Positions 21,501-31,058 of a DNA stretch of 46,828 nucleotides are shown here, in pieces. Position 1 is the stretch's first letter; each line of letters starts with the position of its first letter. Position numbers and translations under genes: made by a program. The stretch comes from Musicola paradisiaca NCPPB 2511. GTDB taxonomy: Bacteria > Pseudomonadota > Gammaproteobacteria > Enterobacterales > Enterobacteriaceae. Under the pieces are notes generated by a model. That model saw only the letters and a program-made list of their open reading frames with translations. It was not told the origin of the DNA and made no database searches. The DNA lies in NCBI RefSeq assembly GCF_000400505.1, contig NZ_CM001857.1, forward strand, positions 801,674-848,501, read 5' to 3'.

Positions 21501-21876
21501 CGATATCGTGAAACAGCCCGGCAATCGCCGCCAGCAGACTGAAGGCTTCGGCACTATGCCACGGGTTTTCATCGTTGCTGCGCAGAATATCGCGCTCGGT
21601 GCGGTTGGTCGGTACGCTGCCCTGCAGGTTGAAACGCCGCAGATTGCCGACAATCCACAGCAGTTCGGTGTGATTGGCGCTGCGAATCCAGTGGCAGGCG
21701 ACGGCGGTGTTGCGCCGCGCGGTTTTCCGCAGCAACTGGCGCAGCATTTTCAGCCCTTCTTCGGTGATGGCGGTCTGCCAGGTGCGTTCGCCTTTACGCT
21801 CAGCGAACTGATCCAATACCCGACGGGTTTCCACCAGCGCCCGCTTGTTGCATTCGGAAACCAGCAAAATATTCAT
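18589..21876 (-). CDS. cas3: Cas2-3 fusion: adaptation subunit fused to HD nuclease-helicase
   Basis: A 1095-residue fusion typical of type I-F. Residues 1-90 are a Cas2 domain ([20 protein letters not shown]), which bridges Cas1 dimers for spacer capture. The HD nuclease follows, with His123-Asp124 in LFHDIGKAN. Helicase motifs are STGRGKT at 429-435, LVLDEPDD near 583-590, LSSATLPP, and [13 protein letters not shown]. It unwinds and degrades DNA marked by the Csy complex and also serves adaptation with Cas1. The start is the ATG at 21876, which overlaps the cas1 stop by ATGA; a frame 91 codons longer is only cas1 read in another phase. All catalytic motifs are intact. Confidence 0.96.
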   Translation of the reverse strand: MNILLVSECNKRALVETRRVLDQFAERKGERTWQTAITEEGLKMLRQLLRKTARRNTAVACHWIRSANHTELLWIVGNLRRFNLQGSVPTNRTERDILRSNDENPWHSAEAFSLLAAIAGLFHDIGKANALFQAGLQGNGPRSQPYRHEWVSLRLFQAFVGKQDDTDWLTTLAAVGPDAEAALLARLQQDAKIPKPSPFNSLPPLAQVVGWLIVSHHRLPLFHTPTDGESSGAPQLEFIDHWLNDHLSPRWNAINHLRPDISTQEWQQVWQFPHGTPLQSRIWCEKARKFATRALKLPSLMTVGQLDQRLTVHLARLVLMLADHHYSSAAATTGWQDPRYGVWANTDRKTGKLKQQLDEHCVGVGQNALLLGRSLPHLRDTLPAITRHKGFRQRSTDARFRWQDKAFDKVCAIREQAARHGFFGVNMASTGRGKTLANARIMYALADESTGCRFSVALGLRTLTLQTGDALRQRLTLDEDDLAVLIGSQAVQELHELRQQEAGAARTGSESAESLFSEHQYVSYQGSLDDGRLKTWLEKSPTLHQLLSAPVLVTTIDHLMPATESLRGGHQIAPMLRLLTSDLVLDEPDDFGLEDLPALCRLVNWAGMLGSRVLLSSATLPPALIRALFEAYLNGRAAWQQAYGEPGTPLTVCCGWFDEFDSQCQTIADTLAFADQHQAFVAGRISKLQQQEQRLRWAEIEPVVSTERGASAVCQAVAQTLHPRLFALHQQHHQTHSSGKTVSLGLIRMANINPLVAVARALMAMPSPPDCCVHYCVYHSQHPLAMRSHIEARLDAALMRKHPEALWQVAEIRHAIEQQPQQHHVFVVLATSVAEVGRDHDYDWAIAEPSSMRSLIQLAGRILRHRQRDEFVPSSPNFYLLSHNVRALKGELLAFCRPGFEAKDGFTLASHDLREILKPEDYQSISAAPRITEPTPPIDLKNLTLISLEHAALKLVLLGRKKPKPADKPAAVWWWRKPLHWNGELQRHTMFRRSEPQLRYSLWLEEEDGEPGFMVQDDGPSGWKKIDVIRPVQQAMADGVSQWVAMDYTALYLQLAEEKQRELAWISARFGEISLRKQDNSWCWHPLLGVFGEKS

Positions 21877-22874
21877 CGCGCCACCTGGCTGCCGGTTTTC
21901 GCCACCTGGCTTAATTGCTGAGCCACCTGTTGCAGGCTGTCGATCATTACATCCAACGCCTCGGCCTGTCGAAACGCCGTCAGGCAACGCTGGCGGAAAT
22001 CCTGCTCGTCTTCGCCTTCCATCGCGGCGATAAACGCCTGCGGCAAAATCAGCGCGTCTTTGATCAAATCCGCCACATCGAACACCAGCCCGCCGCGTCG
22101 GGTCTTGCCGTGCAGCACCGCCAGGCCATGCGGCAGGCCCAGCACCCACAATGCTACTGCCGCCAGCCCGTAAGCCAGATAGTTGCCGTGGTCGAGAAAA
22201 CGGTTCGCCAAATCGGTGCCGCCGCCGCGTTTGGCGCGGGTAAAATCACCGTAGCTCACGGCGTTGGCCGCCAGCCGATATAACGCTTTGGTCATCATCG
22301 CTTCCTGTACCAGCACATCGTTACTGGTGCGGCAGTCGACCAGTCCCTGCTGATAGCGGTTAAGCAACGCTTCCACATGTTCGGGTTTGATGGTGAAACG
22401 TGATTCACGCGCCAGTCGCCCACCCAGCCAGTGCTGACGAATCTGCCCAATGCGCACCTGTTGAAAGGCAATCGCCGCCGCCAGCCGCTGCTGTTCGTTA
22501 AACCAGAAGCTGACCCAATCCTGCAAATACTCAGTAGGGCGGTATTCACTTTGCGGCGACAGCCACGATACCGCCACTTCGGCCTCGTTGGCGGCGAACA
22601 ATGGCGTACCTCCACTGCCGCAAAACCCGACCATCACCCCGGCGCGAGCAAATTCCCGCATCGCCGCCTGCGTCACCGAGGTGCCGGTGCCGAGCATTAC
22701 CACGCTGGTATTAGCGATAGGGATATTCCAGTACAGCGACTGATTTCCTTCTTCAGTGACATATTCCACCCGTCCGCCATTCACCAAAATACGGCAATGC
22801 TGGAGGTAATAAATATTGGCGCGTTTGGAGTGCAGAATGGTTTTTAAATCCGACGGGCTGAATACGTTATCCAT
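21873..22874 (-). CDS. cas1: Cas1, CRISPR integrase (type I-F)
   Basis: Cas1, 333 residues, catalyses spacer integration at the leader end of the arrays together with the Cas2 part of Cas2-3. Metal-binding residues are found as Glu191 (VLVQEAMMTK), His255 (LAVLHGKTRRGG) and Asp266/Asp269 (VFDVADLIKD), the expected triad. It is the first gene of a six-gene minus-strand operon (cas1, cas2-3, csy1, csy2, csy3, csy4). It shares a roughly 300-base divergent control region with array 2. Start MDNVFSPSDLKTILHSKRANIYYL is standard for the family. Confidence 0.97.
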   Translation of the reverse strand: MDNVFSPSDLKTILHSKRANIYYLQHCRILVNGGRVEYVTEEGNQSLYWNIPIANTSVVMLGTGTSVTQAAMREFARAGVMVGFCGSGGTPLFAANEAEVAVSWLSPQSEYRPTEYLQDWVSFWFNEQQRLAAAIAFQQVRIGQIRQHWLGGRLARESRFTIKPEHVEALLNRYQQGLVDCRTSNDVLVQEAMMTKALYRLAANAVSYGDFTRAKRGGGTDLANRFLDHGNYLAYGLAAVALWVLGLPHGLAVLHGKTRRGGLVFDVADLIKDALILPQAFIAAMEGEDEQDFRQRCLTAFRQAEALDVMIDSLQQVAQQLSQVAKTGSQVAR

Positions 22875-23172
22875 AAAACCGTTTCTCTTAGGTAGCGATA
22901 AAACAATCCCATCCTACGTAATAACACGCAGGCTAATAATTCATTGAGAAATACGTAATCTACTGGAAAGTAACGAGAATCAGCCTAGCACAACCCAAAC
23001 CAGAAAATGAATGACGCCAGAAACACTTTTCCCGCTTCAATACCCTTTTTTTCAGCCACCTTTCTCAGTATTGAAAAATCAATAAGTTACCGACAGCCGA
23101 AAAAAAAGGGTCTGACAGCGAAAATCGACAATTGCAGGCTGAAATACAACGGGTTAGAGTCAACGGGCTACA
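22875..23172. promoter_or_regulatory. cas operon promoter region and leader of CRISPR array 2
   Basis: This gene-free spacer separates cas1 (leftward) from array 2 (rightward) and should hold both promoters. It contains AATCAATAAGTTA at 23077-23089, a perfect IHF consensus match. Arms ACCC-T7-CAGCC (23042-23057) and AGCCG-A8-GGGT (23095-23111) flank the site. The array-side arm ends 61 bases before the first repeat, almost the same distance as in leader 1. The last bases before the repeat read GCTACA in both leaders. The cas promoter elements are not resolved. Confidence 0.72.
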
Positions 23173-26100
23173 GTTCACTGCCGAGTAGGCAGCTTAGAAA
23201 ATTTTTCGGCGCCATGAGTCCAGCCGGTAAATGTTCACTGCCGAGTAGGCAGCTTAGAAAAGGATGTCGGCCTGAGCAAACCGAACACCGGAGTTCACTG
23301 CCGAGTAGGCAGCTTAGAAAACCGGGCGCCAGCAGCAAACCTTTCACCGAACGTTCACTGCCGAGTAGGCAGCTTAGAAAGCGATCTCTCGTCTGGTACT
23401 TCGTTGGATATCGTTCACTGCCGAGTAGGCAGCTTAGAAAACAGCAAGGCATGGACGCAGTGCGGGCCATGAGTTCACTGCCGAGTAGGCAGCTTAGAAA
23501 ATGACGGTTCAACCGCAATAACAACTCGGTTTGTTCACTGCCGAGTAGGCAGCTTAGAAAATCTGGTCAATCTCGGCAAGGCGTTGCAGGACGTTCACTG
23601 CCGAGTAGGCAGCTTAGAAAAAGATCGTGTTCATTTTGAATGGTTTGGGCCGTTCACTGCCGAGTAGGCAGCTTAGAAATAACGGCAAGATCGATAAGAT
23701 TATCGAGTTGCGTTCACTGCCGAGTAGGCAGCTTAGAAATCTTCGAATCCCTGCTTGAGCGATGAAAGCAAGTTCACTGCCGAGTAGGCAGCTTAGAAAC
23801 TCCACGATCAGCAGGAGATGCAAACAGGGAGGGTTCACTGCCGAGTAGGCAGCTTAGAAAAGCCCAAAGCATCGCGGAAAATGGCATCAAACGTTCACTG
23901 CCGAGTAGGCAGCTTAGAAAGTGGTCTGAGCACAATACAGAAGCGTTCGCCGGTTCACTGCCGAGTAGGCAGCTTAGAAAAGGAATGTCTTTGCATCAGC
24001 CGGTCGAGGCGTGTTCACTGCCGAGTAGGCAGCTTAGAAACATCACAATTTACGCTGGGGAGGTGATATGGAGTTCACTGCCGAGTAGGCAGCTTAGAAA
24101 TGCAAAATGACTTCATTGTCTGGCCTGCAACCGTTCACTGCCGAGTAGGCAGCTTAGAAAGAGCGTGCTCAGCAAATCAGACAGGGAATGAAGTTCACTG
24201 CCGAGTAGGCAGCTTAGAAAGAAATCATATGGGTGGCATTCGGGAACCCGACGTTCACTGCCGAGTAGGCAGCTTAGAAAAATGTGTCAGGCGTTACCGT
24301 CGGCACTGGCTGGTTCACTGCCGAGTAGGCAGCTTAGAAATTGATGAGGTGACTTTTGATGGCGTGGCAGATGTTCACTGCCGAGTAGGCAGCTTAGAAA
24401 AATCTCTTTGTTTGGGCCACGCTTTTCGGGTAGTTCACTGCCGAGTAGGCAGCTTAGAAAGCAGATGCTAAACAAGCGCGGCGAGATGTACAAGTTCACT
24501 GCCGAGTAGGCAGCTTAGAAATTATCGCCTACAAACCAACGGCAACCATCCTGGTTCACTGCCGAGTAGGCAGCTTAGAAAACCATACAGAACACTCGCG
24601 GCAGATGGCTTATGTTCACTGCCGAGTAGGCAGCTTAGAAAAGTCTCGACGCCCAATCCTGCGCCAGCGCATTGTTCACTGCCGAGTAGGCAGCTTAGAA
24701 ATCTTTCAGCATCGATTCCTGCCACTTGCGCGGGTTCACTGCCGAGTAGGCAGCTTAGAAAAGGTCAGCGAAGGAGACAGTGATCAGCCTGCCGTTCACT
24801 GCCGAGTAGGCAGCTTAGAAACAAACACCTCGCGCCCCAGCACATTCTGCATAGTTCACTGCCGAGTAGGCAGCTTAGAAAGTTACACCAAGTTTGGAAA
24901 GCTTTTCAAATATGTTCACTGCCGAGTAGGCAGCTTAGAAATGTGGCACTGGAATATGAGAATCAATCACTTAGTTCACTGCCGAGTAGGCAGCTTAGAA
25001 AAGCAGATCACGGCGGTAGAGGTCGTACCCTGTGTTCACTGCCGAGTAGGCAGCTTAGAAAAACCATCAACGGCGCTGGGGCCAGCGTTATAAGTTCACT
25101 GCCGAGTAGGCAGCTTAGAAACAGTGGGTGCAGCCATCGCGATCTGTTGCTTTGTTCACTGCCGAGTAGGCAGCTTAGAAAAGTGGATAGAAGCGTTTTA
25201 AAAACTCTTCACGGTTCACTGCCGAGTAGGCAGCTTAGAAAAGTCTCGACGCCCAATCCTGCGCCAGCGCATTGTTCACTGCCGAGTAGGCAGCTTAGAA
25301 ACGTTTGAAAGGCAATCTGCCGCCTAAATTCTTGTTCACTGCCGAGTAGGCAGCTTAGAAATGTTACTCAAAAATTGCTGGGGCTACAGTATCGTTCACT
25401 GCCGAGTAGGCAGCTTAGAAAGTAGCGAGCACACAGAAACTAGTGATAAGCGCGTTCACTGCCGAGTAGGCAGCTTAGAAACTGAGGACTATGTGGAGTC
25501 TCTTCGGGCCACCGTTCACTGCCGAGTAGGCAGCTTAGAAATGTTGGCGGATGAAGACTTGCCCGACGAGGCGGTTCACTGCCGAGTAGGCAGCTTAGAA
25601 AAATGCGTATGGCGTGAGCATGATTTCAGTAGAGTTCACTGCCGAGTAGGCAGCTTAGAAAGCGAACCAAAAAGAAATGTCCATCTTGCGGTAGTTCACT
25701 GCCGAGTAGGCAGCTTAGAAAGTAACCGCCAGGTGCCAGATACTTACGTAGCGGTTCACTGCCGAGTAGGCAGCTTAGAAAGCAACCCTGGAAAGAAGGG
25801 GAACCCAAAACTCGTTCACTGCCGAGTAGGCAGCTTAGAAATGAGTACTGCCAGTCTATTGTTGAATATTTCTGTTCACTGCCGAGTAGGCAGCTTAGAA
25901 AAAGGGGGCGCGCTTAGCTCTCGCTATCAACACGTTCACTGCCGAGTAGGCAGCTTAGAAAGCCGCCGCCGGAAGTGATGCAGGGTATGCCGCGTTCACT
26001 GCCGAGTAGGCAGCTTAGAAAAAAGAGGATGTGAAAGACAGGATAGGGCGCTGTTCACTGCCGAGTAGGCAGCTTAGAAACGAAGCGCTCAGCCGTGCGG

Positions 26101-26860
26101 AAGTTGACGGAAGTTCACTGCCGAGTAGGCAGCTTAGAAAATTGCTTCCACCGCCCAACATATTGTCCTCAGGTTCACTGCCGAGTAGGCAGCTTAGAAA
26201 TGTCAGCGCCTTAAGGTATTGGTTAGCACCGTGTTCACTGCCGAGTAGGCAGCTTAGAAATAATTCCATGCCTCTCAAATGCTTCGATAGATGTTCACTG
26301 CCGAGTAGGCAGCTTAGAAAGATCTGCTCGACATTCCAGCAGATGAAGTAAAGTTCACTGCCGAGTAGGCAGCTTAGAAAATCGCCAATGGATTTAAGCC
26401 CGGTGCCGTAGCGTTCACTGCCGAGTAGGCAGCTTAGAAAGTTGTGGTGGTCACCGGCTGGATCTCCATCAAGTTCACTGCCGAGTAGGCAGCTTAGAAA
26501 TTATCGCGGTTTTCAGCAAGCCATTCATCGATGTTCACTGCCGAGTAGGCAGCTTAGAAAACGACAGATGCGGCGGGGAACTGCTCGTCATCGTTCACTG
26601 CCGAGTAGGCAGCTTAGAAAGTAGCGAAGAACGCCTTCGAGCAATATCAGAAGTTCACTGCCGAGTAGGCAGCTTAGAAAGATTTATGTCAGGGTTTTGC
26701 AACACTCCAGCGGTTCACTGCCGAGTAGGCAGCTTAGAAAAGGCACGACCGCGACGCACGATAGCGTCAGCAGTTCACTGCCGAGTAGGCAGCTTAGAAA
26801 ACCTGCTGAACTTTGTCAGGCTGGCTGGCTGTGTTCACTGCCGAGTAGGCAGCTTAGAGA
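23173..26860 (+). CRISPR. CRISPR array 2, type I-F, 62 repeats / 61 spacers
   Basis: Sixty-two 28-bp repeats, GTTCACTGCCGA followed by GTAGGCAGCTTAGAAA, with 31-33 bp spacers. It differs from array 1 by one base in the hairpin loop (A for C). It is transcribed away from cas1. The last repeat, 26833-26860, has G for A at position 27. Spacer 6 (23501-23532) is identical to an array 1 spacer on the opposite strand. Spacers 25 (24642-24673) and 35 (25242-25273) are identical to each other and lie 600 bases apart. Because 60-base units keep one reading frame, both strands show long repetitive open frames; these are not genes. Confidence 0.98.
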
Positions 26861-26976
26861 TGGTCGGTGCGTTGCGTGGTGCTGGGAGAGGGGGCACTAC
26901 GTGCTGGTTGCGAAGAAATGGAATCGAGTGGGATGGCGGATAGGGCGATGTTCACTACTGATTCAACAGCGTAGCA
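26861..26976 (+). repeat. decayed distal end of CRISPR array 2
   Basis: Beyond the last clear repeat, 26949-26976 begins with GTTCACT and agrees with the repeat at about 20 of 28 positions (for example CAGC and TAG in register), so it is a plausible eroded repeat. A weaker candidate with CACT and a terminal AGAAA lies at about 26893-26918, near where the next repeat would be expected. The intervening sequence would be old spacers. Confidence 0.5.
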
Positions 26977-27011
26977 ACGCCAGAGGAATCGATGGGGGAG
27001 AGTACAAAGGT

Positions 27012-27043
27012 AAAAAAATCCCCCGAGCGGAAACCGGCGGGGG
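27012..27043 (-). terminator. Rho-independent terminator of tyrB
   Basis: On the minus strand CCCCCG (27043-27038) pairs with CGGGGG (27025-27020) and the stem is followed by A-TTTTTTT (27019-27012). It lies about 20 bases past the tyrB stop codon and separates it from the end of CRISPR array 2. Confidence 0.8.
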
Positions 27044-27063
27044 ACGAGGATTGACCAACGAAA

Positions 27064-28257
27064 TTACTGTACAGCAGCGAAAGCGTCGGCGACGCGCTGA
27101 ACGTTGCCGTGATTCAGACCTGCCATGCAAACCCGACCGCTGGCGATCAGATAAACGCCGAACTCTTCACGCAGGCGATCGACCTGTTCCGGGCTGAAAC
27201 CGGTATAGCTGAACATGCCGCGCTGGGTCAGCAGGTAATCGAAATCACGTTCCGGCAGGGCCTTTTTCAATGTGTTAACCAGCGTTTGGCGCATTTCCTG
27301 GATGCGTACTCGCATGGCTTCCACTTCCGCTTTCCAACTGGCGTTGAGTGCCGCGTCGTTCAGTACCCGCGATACAATCTGTGCCCCGAAGTTCGGCGGG
27401 CTGGAGTAGTTACGGCGCACGGTAGCCTTCAATTGGCCCAGTACGCGGGCGGCGGCATCGCTGTCTTCGCACACGACGGATAACCCACCAACGCGCTCGC
27501 CATACAGCGAGAAAATCTTGGAGAACGAGTTGCTGACCAATGCCGGTAAGCCTGAGCCAGCGATGGCGCGGATGGCATAAGCATCATCATCCATACCGCC
27601 GCCGAAGCCTTGGTAGGCGATATCCAGGAATGGGATCAGTTCGCGGCTAATCAGCACTTCAATGACGCGATCCCACTCGGCATGGGTCAAGTCGGAGCCG
27701 GTCGGGTTATGGCAGCACGGATGCAGCAGCACGATGCCGCGCGCCGGCAACTGCCGGAGTGCGTCGATCATCCCTTCGATATTCACTCCCAGCGTTTGGG
27801 CGTCGAAATAGGGATAGGTATGCACCTTGAAACCGGCGCCGGCAAAAATCGCAATGTGGTTTTCCCAGGTTGGGTCGCTCACCCATACCTCGGAATCCGG
27901 GAAATAACGTTTGAGGAAGTCAGCCCCTACTTTCAACGCGCCGGAGCCGCCCAACGTCTGAATGGAGGCGATGCGCCCTGCGGTCAGCGCCGGGTGGTGT
28001 TCACCGAAGAGCAGGTGCTGGATCGCGTTGCGGTAGCTTTGCAACCCTTCCATCGGCAGATAGACCGAGGCGTGCTGTGGTTCGGCCTGCATTTGCGCTT
28101 CTGCGGCCGCAACGGCCTGCAACTGAGGAATGACGCCTTGCCCGTCGTAATACAGCCCGATGCTGAGGTTAACCTTGTCGGTACGCGGGTCCTGTTTGAA
28201 TTTCTCCATCAGGGACAGGATAGGGTCGCCGGCATAGGCGTCGACATTCTGGAACAC
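27064..28257 (-). CDS. tyrB: aromatic-amino-acid aminotransferase
   Basis: TyrB, 397 residues, the same length as the E. coli enzyme and very similar throughout. It is a cytoplasmic PLP enzyme transaminating phenylpyruvate, 4-hydroxyphenylpyruvate, oxaloacetate and branched 2-oxo acids, the last step of Phe and Tyr synthesis. Lys247 in [17 protein letters not shown] holds [14 protein letters not shown] and NPTWENH-type (SDPTWENH) motifs and the C-terminal [12 protein letters not shown] are present. The start is a GTG (28257-28255) with AGGAG ten bases upstream. In E. coli tyrB follows alr; here a membrane protein, a regulator, a PheC-like gene and a DUF1471 gene separate them. I saw no convincing TyrR box upstream. 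Confidence 0.96.
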   Translation of the reverse strand: MFQNVDAYAGDPILSLMEKFKQDPRTDKVNLSIGLYYDGQGVIPQLQAVAAAEAQMQAEPQHASVYLPMEGLQSYRNAIQHLLFGEHHPALTAGRIASIQTLGGSGALKVGADFLKRYFPDSEVWVSDPTWENHIAIFAGAGFKVHTYPYFDAQTLGVNIEGMIDALRQLPARGIVLLHPCCHNPTGSDLTHAEWDRVIEVLISRELIPFLDIAYQGFGGGMDDDAYAIRAIAGSGLPALVSNSFSKIFSLYGERVGGLSVVCEDSDAAARVLGQLKATVRRNYSSPPNFGAQIVSRVLNDAALNASWKAEVEAMRVRIQEMRQTLVNTLKKALPERDFDYLLTQRGMFSYTGFSPEQVDRLREEFGVYLIASGRVCMAGLNHGNVQRVADAFAAVQ

Positions 28258-28312
28258 GGTCTTGACTCTCCTGAGATATAAAGTAATGAGGCTGTTCGCA
28301 CGGGCGATCGCT

Positions 28313-28927
28313 TTACGCGGTGTAACGTCCGGGGCGGTGATTCATGGCGATAATCAGGTTCAGCACGGCGGCGCCTAACACGGAAGCGATCAGCATCGGT
28401 ATGCTTACCACGAACAAGGAAGCCAGCACAATGGTTACATCTACCGCCATCATCAGTTTTCCGGCGCGAATTCCGCTTTTATCCTGTAAATAAAGCGCCA
28501 AAATGTTCACACCGCCCAGGCTGGCGCGGTGACGAAACAGCACGATGAACCCCAGGCCCATGATGATGTTCCCGAACAGCGTGGCGTAGACGGGTTGCAG
28601 ACGATCCATGTGGACAAACATTGGGTGTAGATCGGAAAACAATGACACCATGCCTACGGCGCAGAAGGTTTTAAGGGTGAATGGCCAACCCATGCGGCGG
28701 ATGGCCAGATAATAGAACGGCAGGTTTATCAGGAAGAAGGCGGCGCCGAATGAAACGTGCGTAACGTAATGCAGCAAAAACGCCATGCCTGCCGTGCCGC
28801 CGGTCAGCGCACCCGACTGTTTAAGCATGACCACGCCGAATGACACCATCAACGTACCGATCAACAGCGCCAGCGCATCTTCCAACCGTGTGTGGGAAAT
28901 ATTGTCTGTGGAGATAACGTTATCCAT
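28313..28927 (-). CDS. YitT/YczE-type (DUF161) membrane protein
   Basis: A 204-residue integral membrane protein with about five to six hydrophobic helices and the repeated glycine pattern of the YitT family ([24 protein letters not shown] and [18 protein letters not shown]). It lacks the C-terminal soluble domain found in longer Firmicutes YitT proteins. The function of the family is not established. The ATG at 28927 (MDNVISTDN) is preferred over an upstream in-frame ATG because the extra residues look non-conserved; the ribosome site is weak either way. It lies 55 bases upstream of tyrB and downstream of an Lrp-type regulator gene, all on the minus strand, so co-regulation is possible. Confidence 0.78.
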   Translation of the reverse strand: MDNVISTDNISHTRLEDALALLIGTLMVSFGVVMLKQSGALTGGTAGMAFLLHYVTHVSFGAAFFLINLPFYYLAIRRMGWPFTLKTFCAVGMVSLFSDLHPMFVHMDRLQPVYATLFGNIIMGLGFIVLFRHRASLGGVNILALYLQDKSGIRAGKLMMAVDVTIVLASLFVVSIPMLIASVLGAAVLNLIIAMNHRPGRYTA

Positions 28928-29176
28928 GAAAAAACACTCAACATCGAAGAACACCTGTGTTTTCAAGCAAAAAGCGCACCAGCTGGGTTGCAACCAACGC
29001 AGGCCTTCTCGTTTTTTAATCAGGGATAACGCTAACTTATTGAAACATCGCGAGCATTTTATTGCACGAAATACGCATATTTTTGTATTTTTTGGATTGA
29101 TTCGTGTGATTTTTATTCATCCAATGCGTGCATCGTGCCCTGGTGTGCACCATCATGAGGCAACCTATGCACTGAA

Positions 29177-29659
29177 TCAGAGCGCGCTGGATATCGGCAG
29201 CATCAGGCCATTCTCTTTCAGCCGGTTCAGCACCACCGATGTTTTCAGGTGCGCCACGCTTTTGTTACGCGCCAGAATCTGGCTGATAAGCGCGCTCAGT
29301 CCATGTAGGTCAGCCACCGCGACTTTCAGCAGGTAATCCGCATCACCGGTGGTTTTATATGCGTCGATAATCGCACTTTCCTGCCCCAGCATCTGATGGA
29401 ACCCATCCACGCACTCCTGCGTATGGTTGATGAGACGAACTTCTATCAGCCCCAGCACTTCGAGGCCGACGGCGTCCGGCGCTAAACGCGCGTGATAGCC
29501 GAGGATCAACTGCGCCTGCTCCAGCGCGATGCGACGGCGTGAACACTGTGAGGCGGACAACCCCACCAAGGCGCTGAGTTCCTGATTCGTTAAGCGCCCA
29601 TTTGCCTGTAATAACATAAGAATTTTTAGATCAAAGTCGTCGATGTTGTACATGTCCAT
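29177..29659 (-). CDS. Lrp/AsnC-family transcriptional regulator
   Basis: About 160 residues, the normal size for this family. The N-terminal winged helix-turn-helix is clear (DDFDLKILMLLQANGRLTNQELSALVGLSASQCSRRRIALE). The RAM effector-binding domain follows (LGLIEVRLINHTQECVDGFHQMLGQ, then DAYKTTGDADYLLKVAVADLHGL). Such proteins bind an amino acid and often control transport or metabolism of it, usually next door. The start MDMYNIDD (29659) is chosen because the upstream codons look non-coding; the next ATG, two codons on, is an alternative. It precedes the YitT-type gene and tyrB on the same strand and diverges from the PheC-like gene. Aromatic or related amino acids are therefore reasonable effectors, but this is inference. 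Confidence 0.88.
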   Translation of the reverse strand: MDMYNIDDFDLKILMLLQANGRLTNQELSALVGLSASQCSRRRIALEQAQLILGYHARLAPDAVGLEVLGLIEVRLINHTQECVDGFHQMLGQESAIIDAYKTTGDADYLLKVAVADLHGLSALISQILARNKSVAHLKTSVVLNRLKENGLMLPISSAL

Positions 29660-30045
29660 TACCCGGCTAAGGAAAAAACAAAGGCTACAGACTAGCAGCT
29701 TTTTGGGCTGTCGGAAGCCTGTGGCGAGAGATCTTGCGAAAGACGTTGATGACGCGAAAGCGCACACTTGCACGCTTTGGGCGTGTTTCGATGCGTTATC
29801 GGGAGGGCGGGAAGACGGCATGCCATATTCAGTCATTACATGCACGAACTAAACGATGGCGGCGATAAATTCGCGTGATTTGTGAGAGACGTGCCGGGGA
29901 ATATTTCCAACATATTCAGTCTATTAATCTTTATCGCCGCCTGGATGACAGGCGATGTTGTCCGGCGCTCTTAAGCCGTGCCGGGGCAGGAAGGGACATG
30001 CTACAGTGACGCTTTTGCCGGGCAGGCGTTAATCACAAGGATTTT
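29660..30045. other. divergent spacer between the Lrp-type regulator and the PheC-like gene
   Basis: About 390 bases without a convincing gene. It must contain the promoters of both flanking divergent genes and is the natural place for binding by the Lrp-type regulator. I see no clear palindromic operator or RNA structure that I would name. Confidence 0.5.
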
Positions 30046-30816
30046 ATGATGAGAAAACGTTTTTTATTCATTCTGTTATTGGGGGGAGCCGGCAGCGTCA
30101 ACGCCGCATCTCATCTTGATCAGGTACAGGAACAAGGGGTGTTGAAAGTGTGTACCACCGGCGACTATAAGCCGTACACGTCGCAGCGTGCCGATGGTGA
30201 TTACGAAGGGATCGATATTTCTATGGCGCGATCCCTGGCGAAAAGCCTGGGTGTCAACGTGGAGTGGGTAAAAACCAGTTGGAAGACCCTAATGCCGGAT
30301 TTTCAGTCCGGAAAGTGCGATATCGCCATGGGCGGGATTTCCGTGACGCTGGAGCGTCAGAAAAAAGCCTTTTTCTCCAGCATGTTAGACGTAGATGGCA
30401 AAATCCCTCTGGTGCGTTGTGAAGACAAGGATAAGTACCGGACGGTGGCGCAGCTTAATCAGCCGTCGGTGCGGGTGATTGAGCCGGCAGGCGGCACCAA
30501 CGAGGCTTTTGTCCACGCCTATTTGCCTAATGCTCACCTGATGTTGCATGACAATGTGACGATTTTCCAGCAACTGGTGGACAAGCAGGCGGACGTGATG
30601 ATTACCGATGCATCGGAAGCGTTGTTCCAGCAGAAACGCTATCCGCAGTTGTGCGCAGTCAACCCGTCTTCGCCGCTGCAATATGGCGAGAAAGCTTACA
30701 TGCTGCCGCGCGACGACATGAACTGGAAGCTGTATGTGGATCAATGGCTACATTTATCCAAGTCGAACGGAGAGTATCGGAATATAATTTCGCAATGGAT
30801 TGCTTTATCTGAATAA
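30046..30816 (+). CDS. pheC: periplasmic cyclohexadienyl dehydratase (PheC-like)
   Basis: A 256-residue protein with a signal peptide (MMRKRFLFILLLGGAGSVNA, cleavage before ASHL) and a type 3 solute-binding fold. It resembles Pseudomonas aeruginosa PheC well beyond general binding-protein similarity: TTGDYKPY, GGISVTLERQKKAFFS, GGTNEAF, DNVTIFQQLVDKQADVMITDA, LCAV, EKAYMLPRDD and LYVDQWLHL. PheC enzymes dehydrate prephenate to phenylpyruvate and arogenate to phenylalanine in the periplasm. An amino acid binding protein is the alternative, but no permease is adjacent. AAGGA at 30037-30041 favours the second of two consecutive ATG codons (30049). tyrB is nearby on the other strand. Confidence 0.85.
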   Translation: MMRKRFLFILLLGGAGSVNAASHLDQVQEQGVLKVCTTGDYKPYTSQRADGDYEGIDISMARSLAKSLGVNVEWVKTSWKTLMPDFQSGKCDIAMGGISVTLERQKKAFFSSMLDVDGKIPLVRCEDKDKYRTVAQLNQPSVRVIEPAGGTNEAFVHAYLPNAHLMLHDNVTIFQQLVDKQADVMITDASEALFQQKRYPQLCAVNPSSPLQYGEKAYMLPRDDMNWKLYVDQWLHLSKSNGEYRNIISQWIALSE

Positions 30817-30893
30817 AATTCGATTGTTTTATCGTAAGGCGATGTAAAGAAATATAGTTAACGGTATATCTTGGGATAATCAACCGTCATTGC

Positions 30894-30936
30894 GCACCAT
30901 TGGATAGCTTTTACTTATCTTTTGGTGCTTTTTTTA
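30894..30936 (+). terminator. probable terminator of the PheC-like gene
   Basis: GCACCA (30894-30899) and TGGTGC (30923-30928) form a stem around a partly self-pairing loop and are followed directly by a run of T. It begins 77 bases after the stop codon. Confidence 0.55.
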
Positions 30937-31058
30937 TTCAATTTTTTTGAGCTCATGCGGCAAATTAACTAGATTTTAACAACGCTGTCACAGCGCTATT
31001 CTTCTTCACATCGAAGGCAATCACGCCTCCTTATAAACAATAAGTGAAGGAAATAATC

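Noticed and set aside
21877-22149. A 91-codon N-terminal extension of Cas2-3
   Set aside because: It is the cas1 coding sequence read in another phase. The Cas2 domain starts at 21876 with an ATGA overlap, as in other type I-F loci.
12063-26832. Self-targeting spacers against genes in this window
   Set aside because: By eye I found no spacer with a full match outside the arrays. The closest, to the intron maturase, has many mismatches and no PAM. A computed search was not possible.
23007-27197. Similar repeat-peptide open frames across array 2 and its distal flank
   Set aside because: The same period effect; those running past the array enter non-coding sequence and the tyrB antisense strand.
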